Shown here piece by piece: positions 25,747-34,735 of a DNA stretch of 64,000 nt. Location of the stretch: assembly GCF_014217875.1 (NCBI RefSeq), contig NZ_CP059060.1, forward strand, positions 310,001-374,000, in the 5' to 3' direction. The notes beneath the pieces were generated by a model, which was not told the DNA's origin, did not search any database, and saw nothing but the letters and a program-made list of their open reading frames with translations. This DNA comes from Synechococcus sp. LTW-R. Its GTDB lineage: Bacteria > Cyanobacteriota > Cyanobacteriia > PCC-6307 > Cyanobiaceae. A program made the position numbers and the translations under genes. How positions within the stretch are numbered: the first letter of the stretch is position 1; each line of letters starts with the position of its first letter.

Positions 25747-25787
25747 ACCCCTTTAGGCGGCACAATGGCGGCCCCTGGCGTCATTGG

Positions 25788-26384
25788 ATGCGACCTGGCA
25801 CGTCCCAGCCGATTTTGGTGATTGCCAGTGGCAACCCCTACAAGGTGGCCGAGATCCGCTCGATGTTGGATGCGGTCGACCTGGAGGTTCGTCAGCAGCC
25901 GGATGGCCTCGAAATTGAAGAAACCGGCTCGACGTACCTCGAAAACGCTCGCCTGAAGGCCTGCGGGGTGGCCCAGTTGACGGGGCAGTGGGCGCTGGCC
26001 GACGACTCCGGCCTCGAGGTCGATGCCCTGGCGGGTGCCCCGGGCCTCTACTCGGCCCGTTACGCCGCCACGGACCCCGAGCGCATCCACCGGTTGCTGC
26101 AGGAATTGGGATCGAGCCCCTACCGCAGCGGCAGCTTTAACAGCGCCATGGTGCTAGCCGACCCTGAGGGCCGCCCGGTGCTCGAGTCCGAGGGCATCTG
26201 CCGAGGTGAAATCCTTACCAGCCCCCAGGGGACTGGCGGCGGTTATGACCCGATCTTTTGGGTGCGTGAAGCCGGCCTGACTTATGCCCAGATGGGTCAG
26301 CACCTCAAGGACAAACTGGGTTCCCGTGGCAAGGCCGCGCGTGCGTTAGCGCCGGGCCTTAAGGAGATCTTCGGTCTGGCCTAA
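25788..26384 (+). CDS. rdgB: Non-canonical purine NTP pyrophosphatase (RdgB/HAM1)
   Basis: A 198-residue house-cleaning enzyme hydrolysing (d)ITP and XTP to monophosphates. Signatures are VIASGNPYKVAEIRSML at the N terminus, ENARLKA, the catalytic ADDSGLEVDALAGAPGLYSARY, and GGGYDPIF. The ATG at 25788 begins the fold directly; an ORF extension upstream is non-conserved. A HAM1 gene lies next to csoS1D in many alpha-cyanobacterial carboxysome loci, although no direct role in the carboxysome is known. Convergent with csoS1D, one base apart. Confidence 0.94.
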   Translation: MRPGTSQPILVIASGNPYKVAEIRSMLDAVDLEVRQQPDGLEIEETGSTYLENARLKACGVAQLTGQWALADDSGLEVDALAGAPGLYSARYAATDPERIHRLLQELGSSPYRSGSFNSAMVLADPEGRPVLESEGICRGEILTSPQGTGGGYDPIFWVREAGLTYAQMGQHLKDKLGSRGKAARALAPGLKEIFGLA

Positions 26385-26385
26385 A

Positions 26386-27180
26386 TCAGCGGGCTGAGCG
26401 CCTGTTGATCTGCTCGACCGCGCGCATGGCGGCGGCGGCGGCTTCGTTCACATCACCTTCCCAGCCGGCCAGGGTCAGGCGGCCGAAGGCGCCGACGGCT
26501 TTGACGTCAACGACCGTGATGTTGCTCGCCTTTTCGGCCTCATTGGCCGCGAGTAGGACATAGCCAGCGGGTTCGGTCTCGAGGATGAACATGCTCATGC
26601 CCGCCTGGATCATCGAACCACGCCGGTTCTGACGGTTGATCAGCACCGCATGGTCCGGGGTGATCGCGCGAATCACCTCGGTCCAGGTCACGCTGCAACG
26701 GGTCCGTTCGTCGACGCTGCTGCCGATCGCCTCCAGCACGACATCGCCGGAGTGGAGCACATTGCTCTGGTCGCGGTGATAGAGGGCGAGGGAGCCAAAG
26801 GCCCGCTCGACGATCATCTGGCCAAGGCGGACCGTGCTGGCCTTCAGGGCAATGTCGGTGACCCGGTGCACGGCCATGCCCGGGGAGACCTCCAACCAGA
26901 GGCAGGCATCGCCGGGGATCGGCAGGAAGCCTTGGCTCACCGTGCCCATGTAGGTGGCGAGCTGGGGTTGGAGCGAGTCGAGAAAAACGTAGGTGCGCAG
27001 TTCGATCGATTCGACCGCACTGGCTTGGCTCACCAGCCGCGCTTCGCTGTCGGTGGTGATGACGCAGCTGGCGGCCGATGGATGGAGCTCATCCAGGGAG
27101 GTGCCACTGCCGCTGAATCCCAGGTCGGTGCCAGTGATCTGGACCGATGAACTGCGTCGCCTGGGATTGCGTTCGATCAA
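26386..27180 (-). CDS. csoS1D: CsoS1D, tandem-BMC gated shell protein
   Basis: A 264-residue pseudohexameric shell protein made of two fused BMC domains; homologous trimers stack face to face and have a large gated pore for metabolites such as RuBP. Recognised by [54 protein letters not shown] and the second domain ending [16 protein letters not shown]. The N-terminal ~50 residues are variable and polar. The only in-frame start is TTG at 27180; no ATG occurs before the conserved core. It lies outside the main operon and has its own divergent upstream region. Confidence 0.93.
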   Translation of the reverse strand: MIERNPRRRSSSVQITGTDLGFSGSGTSLDELHPSAASCVITTDSEARLVSQASAVESIELRTYVFLDSLQPQLATYMGTVSQGFLPIPGDACLWLEVSPGMAVHRVTDIALKASTVRLGQMIVERAFGSLALYHRDQSNVLHSGDVVLEAIGSSVDERTRCSVTWTEVIRAITPDHAVLINRQNRRGSMIQAGMSMFILETEPAGYVLLAANEAEKASNITVVDVKAVGAFGRLTLAGWEGDVNEAAAAAMRAVEQINRRSAR

Positions 27181-27211
27181 GGGGTCGGGATGCTCCCTGA
27201 AGTTGGTTCAG

Positions 27212-27230
27212 CACCGCCTTCATGGCGGTG
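27212..27230. other. Hairpin in the csoS1D upstream region
   Basis: CACCGCC-TTCAT-GGCGGTG, a perfect 7-bp stem with 5-base loop, 32-50 bases upstream of the csoS1D TTG start. It would lie in the csoS1D leader RNA. No U-tract follows. Confidence 0.4.
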
Positions 27231-27380
27231 AGGTCCTCAGCTGACCAGCGGGAGGAGCGCGGCGATCTTACCGCCCGATCTCTGTGTCCTCGCTCGCTAA
27301 CGCCGGCCTGAAAAGGTGTCCACGGCCACAACCGCCGCCGCTGGCGTGGCTAACACGGGCCCATCCGCGGTGCGTTCGCG

Positions 27381-27689
27381 ATGCTCACACCGTCCACCAG
27401 GCTTCGTCTGCAGAACATCGTCCACCGCATTGGTGCGGACGAGGCGGTCTCGTTGGAGGAACGGATTTATCTCCAGAAATTTGCCGACCGCCATCACGCC
27501 GTCGCGGCATGGCTGCGCCAGGCCCGGCGCCGGCAGCAGGCGGCCTCCAGCCAAGGGGTCGATCGCTTGCTGGCGGAGCTGGATTTAGGGGATGTGGAAC
27601 CAGGGCCATCCTTTCGGCCGGATCCGGAGGATCCCGGCGATCTCGGCGATTGGTTCGGCCATGCCCCGGATTGGTTGCGGCGCAGTTGA
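27381..27689 (+). CDS. Conserved-type protein of unknown function beside csoS1D
   Basis: A 102-residue protein with no recognised family. The first ~65 residues look helical (RLRLQNIVHRIGADEAVSLEERIYLQKFADRHHAVAAWL) with a basic run (RQARRRQQ). The last ~30 residues are acidic and Pro/Asp/Gly-rich and end in a Trp-containing tail (DWFGHAPDWLRRS). Starts with ATG at 27381, 200 bases from the divergent csoS1D start. Codon choice and GC match the neighbours. Its place in the carboxysome neighbourhood suggests, but does not show, a CO2-fixation role. Confidence 0.75.
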   Translation: MLTPSTRLRLQNIVHRIGADEAVSLEERIYLQKFADRHHAVAAWLRQARRRQQAASSQGVDRLLAELDLGDVEPGPSFRPDPEDPGDLGDWFGHAPDWLRRS

Positions 27690-27762
27690 TGTCCGCTTGT
27701 CCCTGGGGTCTTGCGCCGCGGGCGAGAGCCGGTACCGTCCGGCCATCCCCGCAGGATTGCCC

Positions 27763-28197
27763 GTGGCTGCTAAGCGCTCTGCCCCTTCTGCGTCCGCGAA
27801 GGGCGCTGCTCCCGTTCAAGACGGCGGCGATCTCAACGCGGATCAGGCGCTGGCACTCGTCAGCATGACCCTGATGCAGAAACTGGCAGCTCAAGGCGAG
27901 TTGCCTTGGGTCTGGAACGAGGCTGAGGACGGCGGTTCCTGTGACATCGCCGGTCTGCGCCAACGCCTGGAGCTGACCCAGCTCGCCCTGCGAACCGGTG
28001 CCCCTCTGACCACCGCCGAGGTGACCTATTTGATGGGTGCCCGCCCCAGCAGCGCTGAGGTGGAGCGCGGTGGCCTGCATGCCCGCCGCATCAGCCGCAA
28101 CGTCTGGAAGCTGGCCCAGGTCTCCGGCGCCCAGCAGGCTCGCGGTGAAGTCACCAGCTTTGCAAGCTTCAACGACGGCCGCCGTCGTTTCGCCTGA
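27763..28197 (+). CDS. Conserved-type protein of unknown function, possibly DNA- or protein-binding
   Basis: A 144-residue protein. GTG at 27763 with AGGA seven bases upstream gives the start VAAKRSAPSASAKGAAP, an Ala/Ser/Lys-rich leader, followed by helices (DLNADQALALVSMTLMQKLAA), a segment (LRLELTQLALRTGAPLTTAEVTYLMGARP) that could be a helix-turn-helix, and a C terminus (RRISRNVWKLAQVSG). No family assignment is possible by eye. It follows the preceding unknown gene by 73 bases on the same strand and may share its promoter divergent from csoS1D. Confidence 0.72.
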   Translation: MAAKRSAPSASAKGAAPVQDGGDLNADQALALVSMTLMQKLAAQGELPWVWNEAEDGGSCDIAGLRQRLELTQLALRTGAPLTTAEVTYLMGARPSSAEVERGGLHARRISRNVWKLAQVSGAQQARGEVTSFASFNDGRRRFA

Positions 28198-28566
28198 TCA
28201 AGTCCATTCGCCGCCTGCGCTGATCTCCTGATCCCAGGCGGCGATCAGTTCGTCTTTCAGTGTTTCCGCCTGCAGCAGAGCGCTCTCGAGCCCTCCCCAC
28301 CAGTTGATGAGTGCCACCGGGACTGGCATGGCGTTGCATTCCAGCTCGTATGACTGGATTTGATCCTCAGCATCAATGAGGACACAGATGCTGAACTCCA
28401 GCAGCCCGCTGGGCCAGGGGTGCAGCGAAACCGTTGTCACGGCGCCCAGGTCAATGCTCCACCAAGGGGCGTCCGGTGGGACCTTGGGAACACCGGCAGG
28501 CAGGTCAAGTTTGGCCCAACCCCGCAGGACCAGTTGTTCCAGTAGGTCGTTGAGGTTGGAGCGCAT
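28198..28566 (-). CDS. Protein of unknown function
   Basis: A 122-residue soluble protein of no recognised family. It has a helical start (SNLNDLLEQLVLRGW), then beta-rich sequence (WWSIDLGAVTTVSLHPWP, LLEFSICVLIDAEDQIQSYELEC) and a C-terminal helix (ESALLQAETLKDELIAAWDQE). AGGGG six bases before the ATG at 28564-28566 supports this start over two upstream Met codons. Abuts the previous gene tail to tail. The layout recalls small cyanobacterial chaperone-like or accessory proteins but nothing decisive is visible. Confidence 0.68.
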   Translation of the reverse strand: MRSNLNDLLEQLVLRGWAKLDLPAGVPKVPPDAPWWSIDLGAVTTVSLHPWPSGLLEFSICVLIDAEDQIQSYELECNAMPVPVALINWWGGLESALLQAETLKDELIAAWDQEISAGGEWT

Positions 28567-28648
28567 GGACAGCCCCTGATGGGGTGTCTTTGTCATGGCA
28601 CGGGCCATGGGCTGCCAGCAAGCGCAGATCCGGCCATGGTGAGCCCAG

Positions 28649-30514
28649 TTGCGCGCCACAGGGGTGCTCTCGTTTGCCCGTCGCCTGTTGGGGCGTCCCC
28701 TGCCGCGCGCGGAGGCTGATGCCCAGCGGCTCCCCAGCCTGATTGCGCTGCCGATCCTGTCCTCGGATGCCCTCTCCTCGGTGGCCTATGCGACCGAGGC
28801 GGCCCTGGGGGTGTTGCTACTGGCCGGCAGTGCAGCCCTTGGCTGGTCCCTGCCAATCACGGTCTGCATCGTGGGGCTGATCGCCATCGTGGTGCTCTCC
28901 TACCGGCAGGCGATCGAGGCCTATCCCGAGGGTGGTGGTTCCTATGTGGTGGCCCGGGAGAACCTCGGCCCCATGGCGGGGCTGGTGGCGGCGGCGGCAC
29001 TGCTGGTGGATTACATCCTCACCGCGGCGGTGAGCCTGATGGCGGCGGTTCAGGCCTTGAGCTCGCTGCTGCCAAGCTTGCTGCCCCATGAAACCAGCCT
29101 GTCGCTGTTGCTGCTGGCCCTGGTGGGGTGGGCGAATTTGCGTGGCCTCAAGGAGGCCGGGCGGCTGTTTGTTCTGCCCACCTATTCCTTCGTGGTGATG
29201 GTGGGACTGCTGGCTGTCTTTGGTCTGCAGAACCTCGTCTTTGCCCATGGCTTCCGCCCGGATGCGCCACCGGCGGTGGCGGCCCTGGAGCCCTTGGGCC
29301 TGTTTTTGATCCTGCGGGCCTTCAGCGCCGGCTGTTCGGCCATGACCGGCATCGAAGCGATTGCCAATGGCGTGAAGGTCTTTCGTGAGCCCTCGGCCAA
29401 GCGCGCCCAGCGCACCTTGCTCGTGATGGGAGTCCTTTTGGCCCTGCTGTTCCTGGCCGTGAGCGGTTTGGCCTTTCTCTATGGGATTGCTCCGAACCCC
29501 GATCGCACGGTGCTGGCCCAGATCGGTCTGCGGGTGTTTGGCCCGAGCAACCCCCTCTACTGGTGCCTGCAGATCAGCACTCTGTTGATCCTCGGTTTGG
29601 CGGCCAACACGGCGTTTTCCGGTTTCCCGCGCTTGGCGGCCCTGCTCGCCCAGGACCGCTATCTGCCCCGCCAAATGGCCTGGCTTGGGGATCGCCTGGT
29701 GTTCCAGAACGGCATCGGCCTGCTGCTGTTGGTGTCAGCGCTGGTGATCGTGGTCTGCCGCGGCAACACCAATGTCGCGATCAATCTCTACGCCTTGGGC
29801 GTGTTCTTGGCCTTCACCCTCTCCCAGGCGGGTCTGGTGCGGCACTGGTGGTGCAGGCGTGGCTCTGGCTGGCGTGGGCGGCTGGCGATGAATGCCCTGG
29901 GGGCGATCACGACCGGTCTGGTCTTTGCGGTGATCGTCCTGAGCAAATTCGATGAGGGCGCCTGGATCGTGGTGCTGTTGCTGCCGCTCATGGTCTGGGG
30001 ACTGGGCGGGATCGGCCGCCGCTACGAACGGGTTTACGACGCGATCGAACTGCAGCCCGGGGAGGACATCTCGGTGCGATGGCCGGATCGTCAGGACGTG
30101 TTGGAGAACCAGAGCATCGTCTGGCTGGCGTCCTGGAGCCGTCCCACGCTGGAGGCCTTGCGCTACGCCGCCCAGGTCTCGGATCGGGTGATTGGCGTGT
30201 GGGTCTGTGAACCGAATGACGACTTTGAGGCGTTGCGCCAGCGTTGGCATCGCCTCGTCGGCGATGCGCCTCAATTTGAGTTGCGCCTGCTGGAGAGTCC
30301 CTTCGCGTCGTTGATCGATCCTTTTGCCCAGTTCGTGGCGGAGGAGGAAGCCCGCTGCCCGGAGAGTCAATTCACGATCGTGATGCCGATGGCGATTCCC
30401 CGGCGGCGGTTTGATCACCTCCTGCTCAACCAGCGTGGCCTGAACATGCGGGAGGCCCTCAACGAACGGCGCAGCCGGGTGTTCACCCTGGTGCGCTACT
30501 TCCCTCCGGCCTAG
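28649..30514 (+). CDS. APC-superfamily permease
   Basis: A 621-residue membrane protein. About 12 helices fill residues 30-460, with the APC-type unwound first helix region ALPILSSDALSSVAYATEA and the following YPEGGGSYVVARENLG. A cytosolic C-terminal domain of ~170 residues (LQPGEDISVRWPDRQ to the end) resembles a UspA-like nucleotide-binding fold (SIVWLASWSRPTLEALRYA, IGVWVCEPNDD). Such proteins transport amino acids, polyamines or K+; the substrate is not evident. TTG at 28649 follows GGTGAG; GTG at 28664 is an alternative. Its end overlaps bioA by four bases. Confidence 0.85.
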   Translation: MRATGVLSFARRLLGRPLPRAEADAQRLPSLIALPILSSDALSSVAYATEAALGVLLLAGSAALGWSLPITVCIVGLIAIVVLSYRQAIEAYPEGGGSYVVARENLGPMAGLVAAAALLVDYILTAAVSLMAAVQALSSLLPSLLPHETSLSLLLLALVGWANLRGLKEAGRLFVLPTYSFVVMVGLLAVFGLQNLVFAHGFRPDAPPAVAALEPLGLFLILRAFSAGCSAMTGIEAIANGVKVFREPSAKRAQRTLLVMGVLLALLFLAVSGLAFLYGIAPNPDRTVLAQIGLRVFGPSNPLYWCLQISTLLILGLAANTAFSGFPRLAALLAQDRYLPRQMAWLGDRLVFQNGIGLLLLVSALVIVVCRGNTNVAINLYALGVFLAFTLSQAGLVRHWWCRRGSGWRGRLAMNALGAITTGLVFAVIVLSKFDEGAWIVVLLLPLMVWGLGGIGRRYERVYDAIELQPGEDISVRWPDRQDVLENQSIVWLASWSRPTLEALRYAAQVSDRVIGVWVCEPNDDFEALRQRWHRLVGDAPQFELRLLESPFASLIDPFAQFVAEEEARCPESQFTIVMPMAIPRRRFDHLLLNQRGLNMREALNERRSRVFTLVRYFPPA

Positions 30515-31779
30515 AGCTGCTCCAAGCAGGACTGCAGCGCGTCGTAGCACTGCTGCAGTTGGGCATCGCTCGTGCACAGGGGCGGCAGCAGGTAGACGAC
30601 GTTGCCCAGGGGTCGGAGATAGACCCCCTGCTCGATGCAGTGGCGCTGGACGACCTTGCCGATCGGGTTCAGGTAACTGGTCTCGCCAGCCTCGATCTCG
30701 AAAGCGGCCACGGTGCCGGTGCAGCGGACGTCCTGCACCTTGGGGTGCTGTGCGAGGGCCTCGAGATGCGGTTGATGGCGCGCCTCAAAACCCGTGTAGG
30801 CCTGTGGGTTGGCCTCCAGCAGATCCAGGCTGGCGAGAGCTGCGGCGCAACCCAAGGGGTTCGCGGTGAAGCTGTGGCCGTGGAAAAAGGTGGCGGTGGG
30901 CTCGCTCTCGCTGATGAAGCCGGCGTAGATGCGCTCACTGGCCATGGTCACGGCCATCGGTAAGAAACCGCCGGTGAGTCCTTTGGAGAGGGCCACCAGG
31001 TCAGGTTGAATCCCGGCACGCTGGCAGGCAAAGAGCGCCCCGGTCCGGCCGAAGCCGGTCATCACCTCATCGGCAATGAACAGGGCCCCGCTGGCTTGGA
31101 CTTCCTCGGCAACGGCCTTCAGGAATTGAGGGCGCACCATGCGCATGCCGGCGGCCCCCTGGATGAGGGGTTCGACGATCAGGGCGGCGGTGGGGGTCTG
31201 GAGGGCTTCGCGTAGGGCCGTGAGGGCGGCCGCCTCCCGCTCATCGATGCTCGTATCACCCCAGTGGGTGGCCGGCCAGGGCAGTCGGGTGACATCGAAG
31301 AGCAGCTCTTCGAAGGCTTCGGTGAAGACCGAGCGATCGCCGACGGCCATCGCCCCAAAAGTGTCGCCGTGATAGGCCCCTTCAAAGGCGATCAATTGGC
31401 GGCGTTCACTGCCTTGGTTGCGCCACCACTGCCAGGCCATTTTCAGTGCCACCTCGACGGCGCTGGAGCCGTTGTCGGAGAAGAAGAGCCGCTCCAGACC
31501 GGTGTGGGCACTGAGTCGGTTGGCGAGTTGTTCGGCGGGCCCGTGGCTGAAGTTGGCGAAGATCACCTGCTCGAGCGCATGGGCTTGGCGCCCAATGGCG
31601 GCCGCGATGCTCGGTTCGGCGTGGCCATGGAGGGTGACCCACCAACTGCTGATGGCATCGATCAGCGCACGGCCGTCTTCGAGTTCCAGCAGTGACCCCT
31701 GGGCCCGCACCACCCGTTGGGGCGCGTCGCTGTGCGCCACCTGGGTGATCGGGTGCCAGAGGTGGGGATGCCAATCCAT
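30511..31779 (-). CDS. bioA: Adenosylmethionine-8-amino-7-oxononanoate aminotransferase
   Basis: A 422-residue PLP enzyme that makes 7,8-diaminopelargonic acid in biotin synthesis, with SAM as amino donor. Characteristic segments are WHPITQVAHSDAP near the N terminus, FANFSHGPAEQLA, FSDNGSSAVEVALKMAWQ, the HGD-type AYHGDTFGAMAVG and the Schiff-base lysine in ALSKGLTGG. No other bio gene adjoins it, so biotin genes appear dispersed. It ends three bases before bicA begins to read on the same strand (bicA stop at 31783 is upstream), so bicA-bioA may be cotranscribed. Confidence 0.94.
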   Translation of the reverse strand: MDWHPHLWHPITQVAHSDAPQRVVRAQGSLLELEDGRALIDAISSWWVTLHGHAEPSIAAAIGRQAHALEQVIFANFSHGPAEQLANRLSAHTGLERLFFSDNGSSAVEVALKMAWQWWRNQGSERRQLIAFEGAYHGDTFGAMAVGDRSVFTEAFEELLFDVTRLPWPATHWGDTSIDEREAAALTALREALQTPTAALIVEPLIQGAAGMRMVRPQFLKAVAEEVQASGALFIADEVMTGFGRTGALFACQRAGIQPDLVALSKGLTGGFLPMAVTMASERIYAGFISESEPTATFFHGHSFTANPLGCAAALASLDLLEANPQAYTGFEARHQPHLEALAQHPKVQDVRCTGTVAAFEIEAGETSYLNPIGKVVQRHCIEQGVYLRPLGNVVYLLPPLCTSDAQLQQCYDALQSCLEQL

Positions 31780-31782
31780 GGC

Positions 31783-33471
31783 TTAAGCGATGGCGCTGAC
31801 GGCCTGCTGTAGGGCCAGGCGACGGTCCAAGCCGGTGCGCTCCGGGGGCAATTTCTTGTAGAGCCCGAGCTTCTCGAGGCGACGCTTGGTGGTGCCTGTG
31901 GCCCCAACCACAAAGACCTCGCGGCCCTTCTCGATGGCCTCTTCGACGGCGTTCTCCACGGCCAGGGCGGCAGTGACCCCGAGGTGGGAGACCTCGGTGA
32001 GGTCGAAGACCACGGCGCGGCAATCCCCGATGGCGTTGTGCTCGCGGCCGATGGCCTTAGCGACACCGAAGATCATCGCCCCGTTGAGCTGGAAGAGCAG
32101 GACTTGACCGCGGGCGGCATCGAGCAGTTGACGTTCTTCGTCGCTGATCTCGAGGTCGCCGTCACCGGTGCTGATCGACTTAACGCTCTTGCTTTGCAGG
32201 GCGCTCATCTTGTCGATTGTGAGGATGTTGGCGATGAAGACGCCGACGCCCACGGCGGCGATCAGGTCCACCAGAACGGTGAGAGCAATCACCAGATACA
32301 TGATCAGCGCACCGCTGATCGAGATGCGGTGGGCGCGCTGGATGAAGCCCCAGTCGACGATGTCGACACCGACCTTCAAGGCGATGCCCGCGAGGACGGC
32401 TTGAGGGATCCGGGCGGCCACGCCGGTGAGGGCGAGGATCACCACCATCAAGATCAGGGCGCGGCTGATGCCCGAGAGGGCGCTGCGGCCGCCGCTCTGG
32501 ATGTTGACGACAGTGCCCATGGTGGCGCCGGCGCCGGGCAGGCCACCGAAGAGGCCGGAGGCGAGGTTGCCGAGGCCTTGGCCAATCAGTTCTTTGTTGG
32601 AGTTGTGCTCGGTGCGGGTGATGCTGTCGGCCACCACCGAGGTCAGCAGAGCATCGATGCAGCCGAGCATGCCCAGCACGGCCGCGTCCACGAACATCAG
32701 CTGCAATTCGCCCAGCTCAAAGTGGGGGATCTGCAGGGCGGGGAATCCCGAGGCGATTTCCCCGATGCGGCGGATCTCTTCGCCGCCGCCGCCCGAGAGC
32801 AGCGTCAGGGAGAGCACGGTGCCCACCACCAGGGCAATCAGTTGCGGGGGCGCAATTTTTTTGACGGCCGCCGGGGTCAACCAGAGGATCGCCATGGTGA
32901 TCAGCGCCAGGCTGATCTCGGTGGGCCGCGCGTTGGCCAGCAGTTGGGGCAAGTTATTGAGGGTGCCCATCACGCCGCCTTTGGGGCTGGCCTGACCGAG
33001 GAAGGGTCCCAGCTGGAGGATGATCAGGATCAGGCCGATCCCACTCATGAAGCCCGAGATGACCGTGTAGGGCATCTGGGTCACGTAGCGACCGAGCCGC
33101 AGCAGACCAAAGACGATCTGAAAGACGCCCGCGAGCATCACCACGGTGAAGGCCATCGCTAGGCCGTGCTCGGGGTTGCGGGCGGTCAAGCTCGCAATCA
33201 CGGTCGTCATCACCACGGTCATCGGACCGGTGGGCTCCGAGATCAGGCTCGGGGTGCCGCCAAACAGGGCCGCAAAGAGGCCCACCAGCACAGCGCCCCA
33301 GAGGCCAGCGGCCGCTCCGGCTCCAGAAGCGACGCCGAAGGCCAAGGCCATGGGCAGGGCGATCACCGCGGCGGTGACACCGCCGAAGAGATCCCCTTTG
33401 ATGTTGTTGGTGCTGATCTGATTCAGCAGGCGAAAACTTGACGCTCTTGGGGAGGTCGACGCCGGGGTCAT
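31783..33471 (-). CDS. bicA: BicA, SulP-family Na+-dependent bicarbonate transporter
   Basis: A 562-residue SLC26/SulP transporter with ~14 helices and a C-terminal STAS domain. The substrate-site segment (GGVTAAVIALPMALAFGVASG), PMTVVMTTVIASL and GGLPGAGATMGTVVNIQSGGRS are typical; the STAS domain begins near QVLLFQLNGAMIFGVAKAI. Similarity to BicA of Synechococcus PCC 7002-type proteins and the setting support bicarbonate, with low affinity and high flux, but some SulP relatives carry sulfate. ATG at 33469-33471 is chosen over an upstream start. A DUF389 gene is divergent 110 bases away. Confidence 0.88.
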   Translation of the reverse strand: MTPASTSPRASSFRLLNQISTNNIKGDLFGGVTAAVIALPMALAFGVASGAGAAAGLWGAVLVGLFAALFGGTPSLISEPTGPMTVVMTTVIASLTARNPEHGLAMAFTVVMLAGVFQIVFGLLRLGRYVTQMPYTVISGFMSGIGLILIILQLGPFLGQASPKGGVMGTLNNLPQLLANARPTEISLALITMAILWLTPAAVKKIAPPQLIALVVGTVLSLTLLSGGGGEEIRRIGEIASGFPALQIPHFELGELQLMFVDAAVLGMLGCIDALLTSVVADSITRTEHNSNKELIGQGLGNLASGLFGGLPGAGATMGTVVNIQSGGRSALSGISRALILMVVILALTGVAARIPQAVLAGIALKVGVDIVDWGFIQRAHRISISGALIMYLVIALTVLVDLIAAVGVGVFIANILTIDKMSALQSKSVKSISTGDGDLEISDEERQLLDAARGQVLLFQLNGAMIFGVAKAIGREHNAIGDCRAVVFDLTEVSHLGVTAALAVENAVEEAIEKGREVFVVGATGTTKRRLEKLGLYKKLPPERTGLDRRLALQQAVSAIA

Positions 33472-33581
33472 GACCGCTGCGAGTGGGGGCAAGACGCTAC
33501 GTCTGAGCCGAATCATTTGGGGCTTGGCCGGCAGCCCGTGAGCGAATCGGTCATCCTGAAGTCACTACCTTTCTGCGACCC

Positions 33582-34679
33582 ATGGGCGAGCCCACCAGCC
33601 TGGCGGCCCTGGAGGCCAGCTTTGAGCGGGAAGCGCGCCTGGATCAGTCCTATGTCGTGCTGACGGTGGCGGCGAGCTTGATTGCCACCCTGGGGCTGTT
33701 GGCTGATAGCGCTGCGGTGGTGATCGGGGCGATGTTGATTGCCCCCTGGATCCTGCCCCTGCGCAGTGCCTCCTTCGCGATCTTGGAGGGCCGGTTGGCA
33801 CTCGTGGGTCGGGCCCTCCTGACCTTGGCGGTGGGGGTGGCGATCACGGTGTTGACCTCAGCGGCCCTGGGCTTGGTGGCCAACCTGCCTGTGCTCGGCG
33901 ATGAGGTGCTCGGACGCACAACCCCCAACCTGCTGGATTTGGGAATTGCCCTGGTCGCGGGCTCGGTGGCCACCTATGGCCGCCTCAAACCGGAAGCGGT
34001 CTCCTCGGTGGCAGGAACGGCCATCGCGGTGGCCCTGGTGCCGCCGGTCTGCGTGCTCGGATTGCTGCTGGCGTTGCAGCAATGGGACCCCGCCAAGGGG
34101 GCGGCCTTGCTGTTTGCCGCCAACCTGCTCGGCATCCTGTCGGGGGGCCTGCTGACGTTGGTGGCCACCCAGGCGAGCCTGCGCCAGCAGCTGTTCCGCA
34201 GCCAGATGGGGCTGGTCAGTTTGCTGCTGACCGGCCTGCTCTTGATCCCGCTGACGGGTGGCTTTGTCACGCTGCTGGGTCAAGCGCAGCAGCGGCAGGC
34301 CCTGGAAGAGGTGGAGCGGGCGATTACCGAGAGCCTGCGTAAAAACACCATCACCTTGGGCCGGGATTCTGAGCTCACTGACGTGAAGATCGATTGGAGC
34401 CAGAACCCGCCCTTGATCAAGGCGGCGGTGCGGGTGAGCCGGCCGAACTTGCCAACCCCCAAGCAGGTCGCGGCCGTTCAGGACTTCATTAATAAGACCC
34501 AGAAATTCCGTTATCGGCTTCTGGTGCAGCGGGTTTCGATCGATGTGATCGGTCCTGAAACCGAACCCAACCCGGAGCCGATCCCGGTGGAGGAACCCAA
34601 GGAGCAGGCGCCCGAACCGGTTGAGCCGGCCCCGGTGCCTCCGACTCCTCCCGTGACGGCCCCGGCTCCGCCCGCTTAA
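33582..34679 (+). CDS. DUF389 membrane protein with Pro/Glu-rich tail
   Basis: A 365-residue protein of the DUF389/TIGR00341 family, of unknown function. Six or more helices occur in residues 25-235, including ADSAAVVIGAMLIAPWILPL and AGSVATYGRLKPEAVSSVAGTAIAVALVPP, which are family hallmarks. A soluble alpha/beta region follows (ERAITESLRKN to VSIDVIG), then an unusual ~40-residue tail almost entirely Pro, Glu, Val and Ala. Head-to-head with bicA and upstream of an antiporter gene on the same strand, so a role in ion or bicarbonate balance is plausible but unproven. Confidence 0.86.
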   Translation: MGEPTSLAALEASFEREARLDQSYVVLTVAASLIATLGLLADSAAVVIGAMLIAPWILPLRSASFAILEGRLALVGRALLTLAVGVAITVLTSAALGLVANLPVLGDEVLGRTTPNLLDLGIALVAGSVATYGRLKPEAVSSVAGTAIAVALVPPVCVLGLLLALQQWDPAKGAALLFAANLLGILSGGLLTLVATQASLRQQLFRSQMGLVSLLLTGLLLIPLTGGFVTLLGQAQQRQALEEVERAITESLRKNTITLGRDSELTDVKIDWSQNPPLIKAAVRVSRPNLPTPKQVAAVQDFINKTQKFRYRLLVQRVSIDVIGPETEPNPEPIPVEEPKEQAPEPVEPAPVPPTPPVTAPAPPA

Positions 34680-34735
34680 CGCTCAGGAGACATTTCGGCT
34701 GTTCTGTGCACAATTGGGCCAGTCCGCTGCTGGCC

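Noticed and set aside
27089-27331. 80-codon minus-strand ORF overlapping the csoS1D start as an independent gene
   Set aside because: Part of its translation looks protein-like, but most overlaps csoS1D in another frame; kept only as a question under the csoS1D finding.
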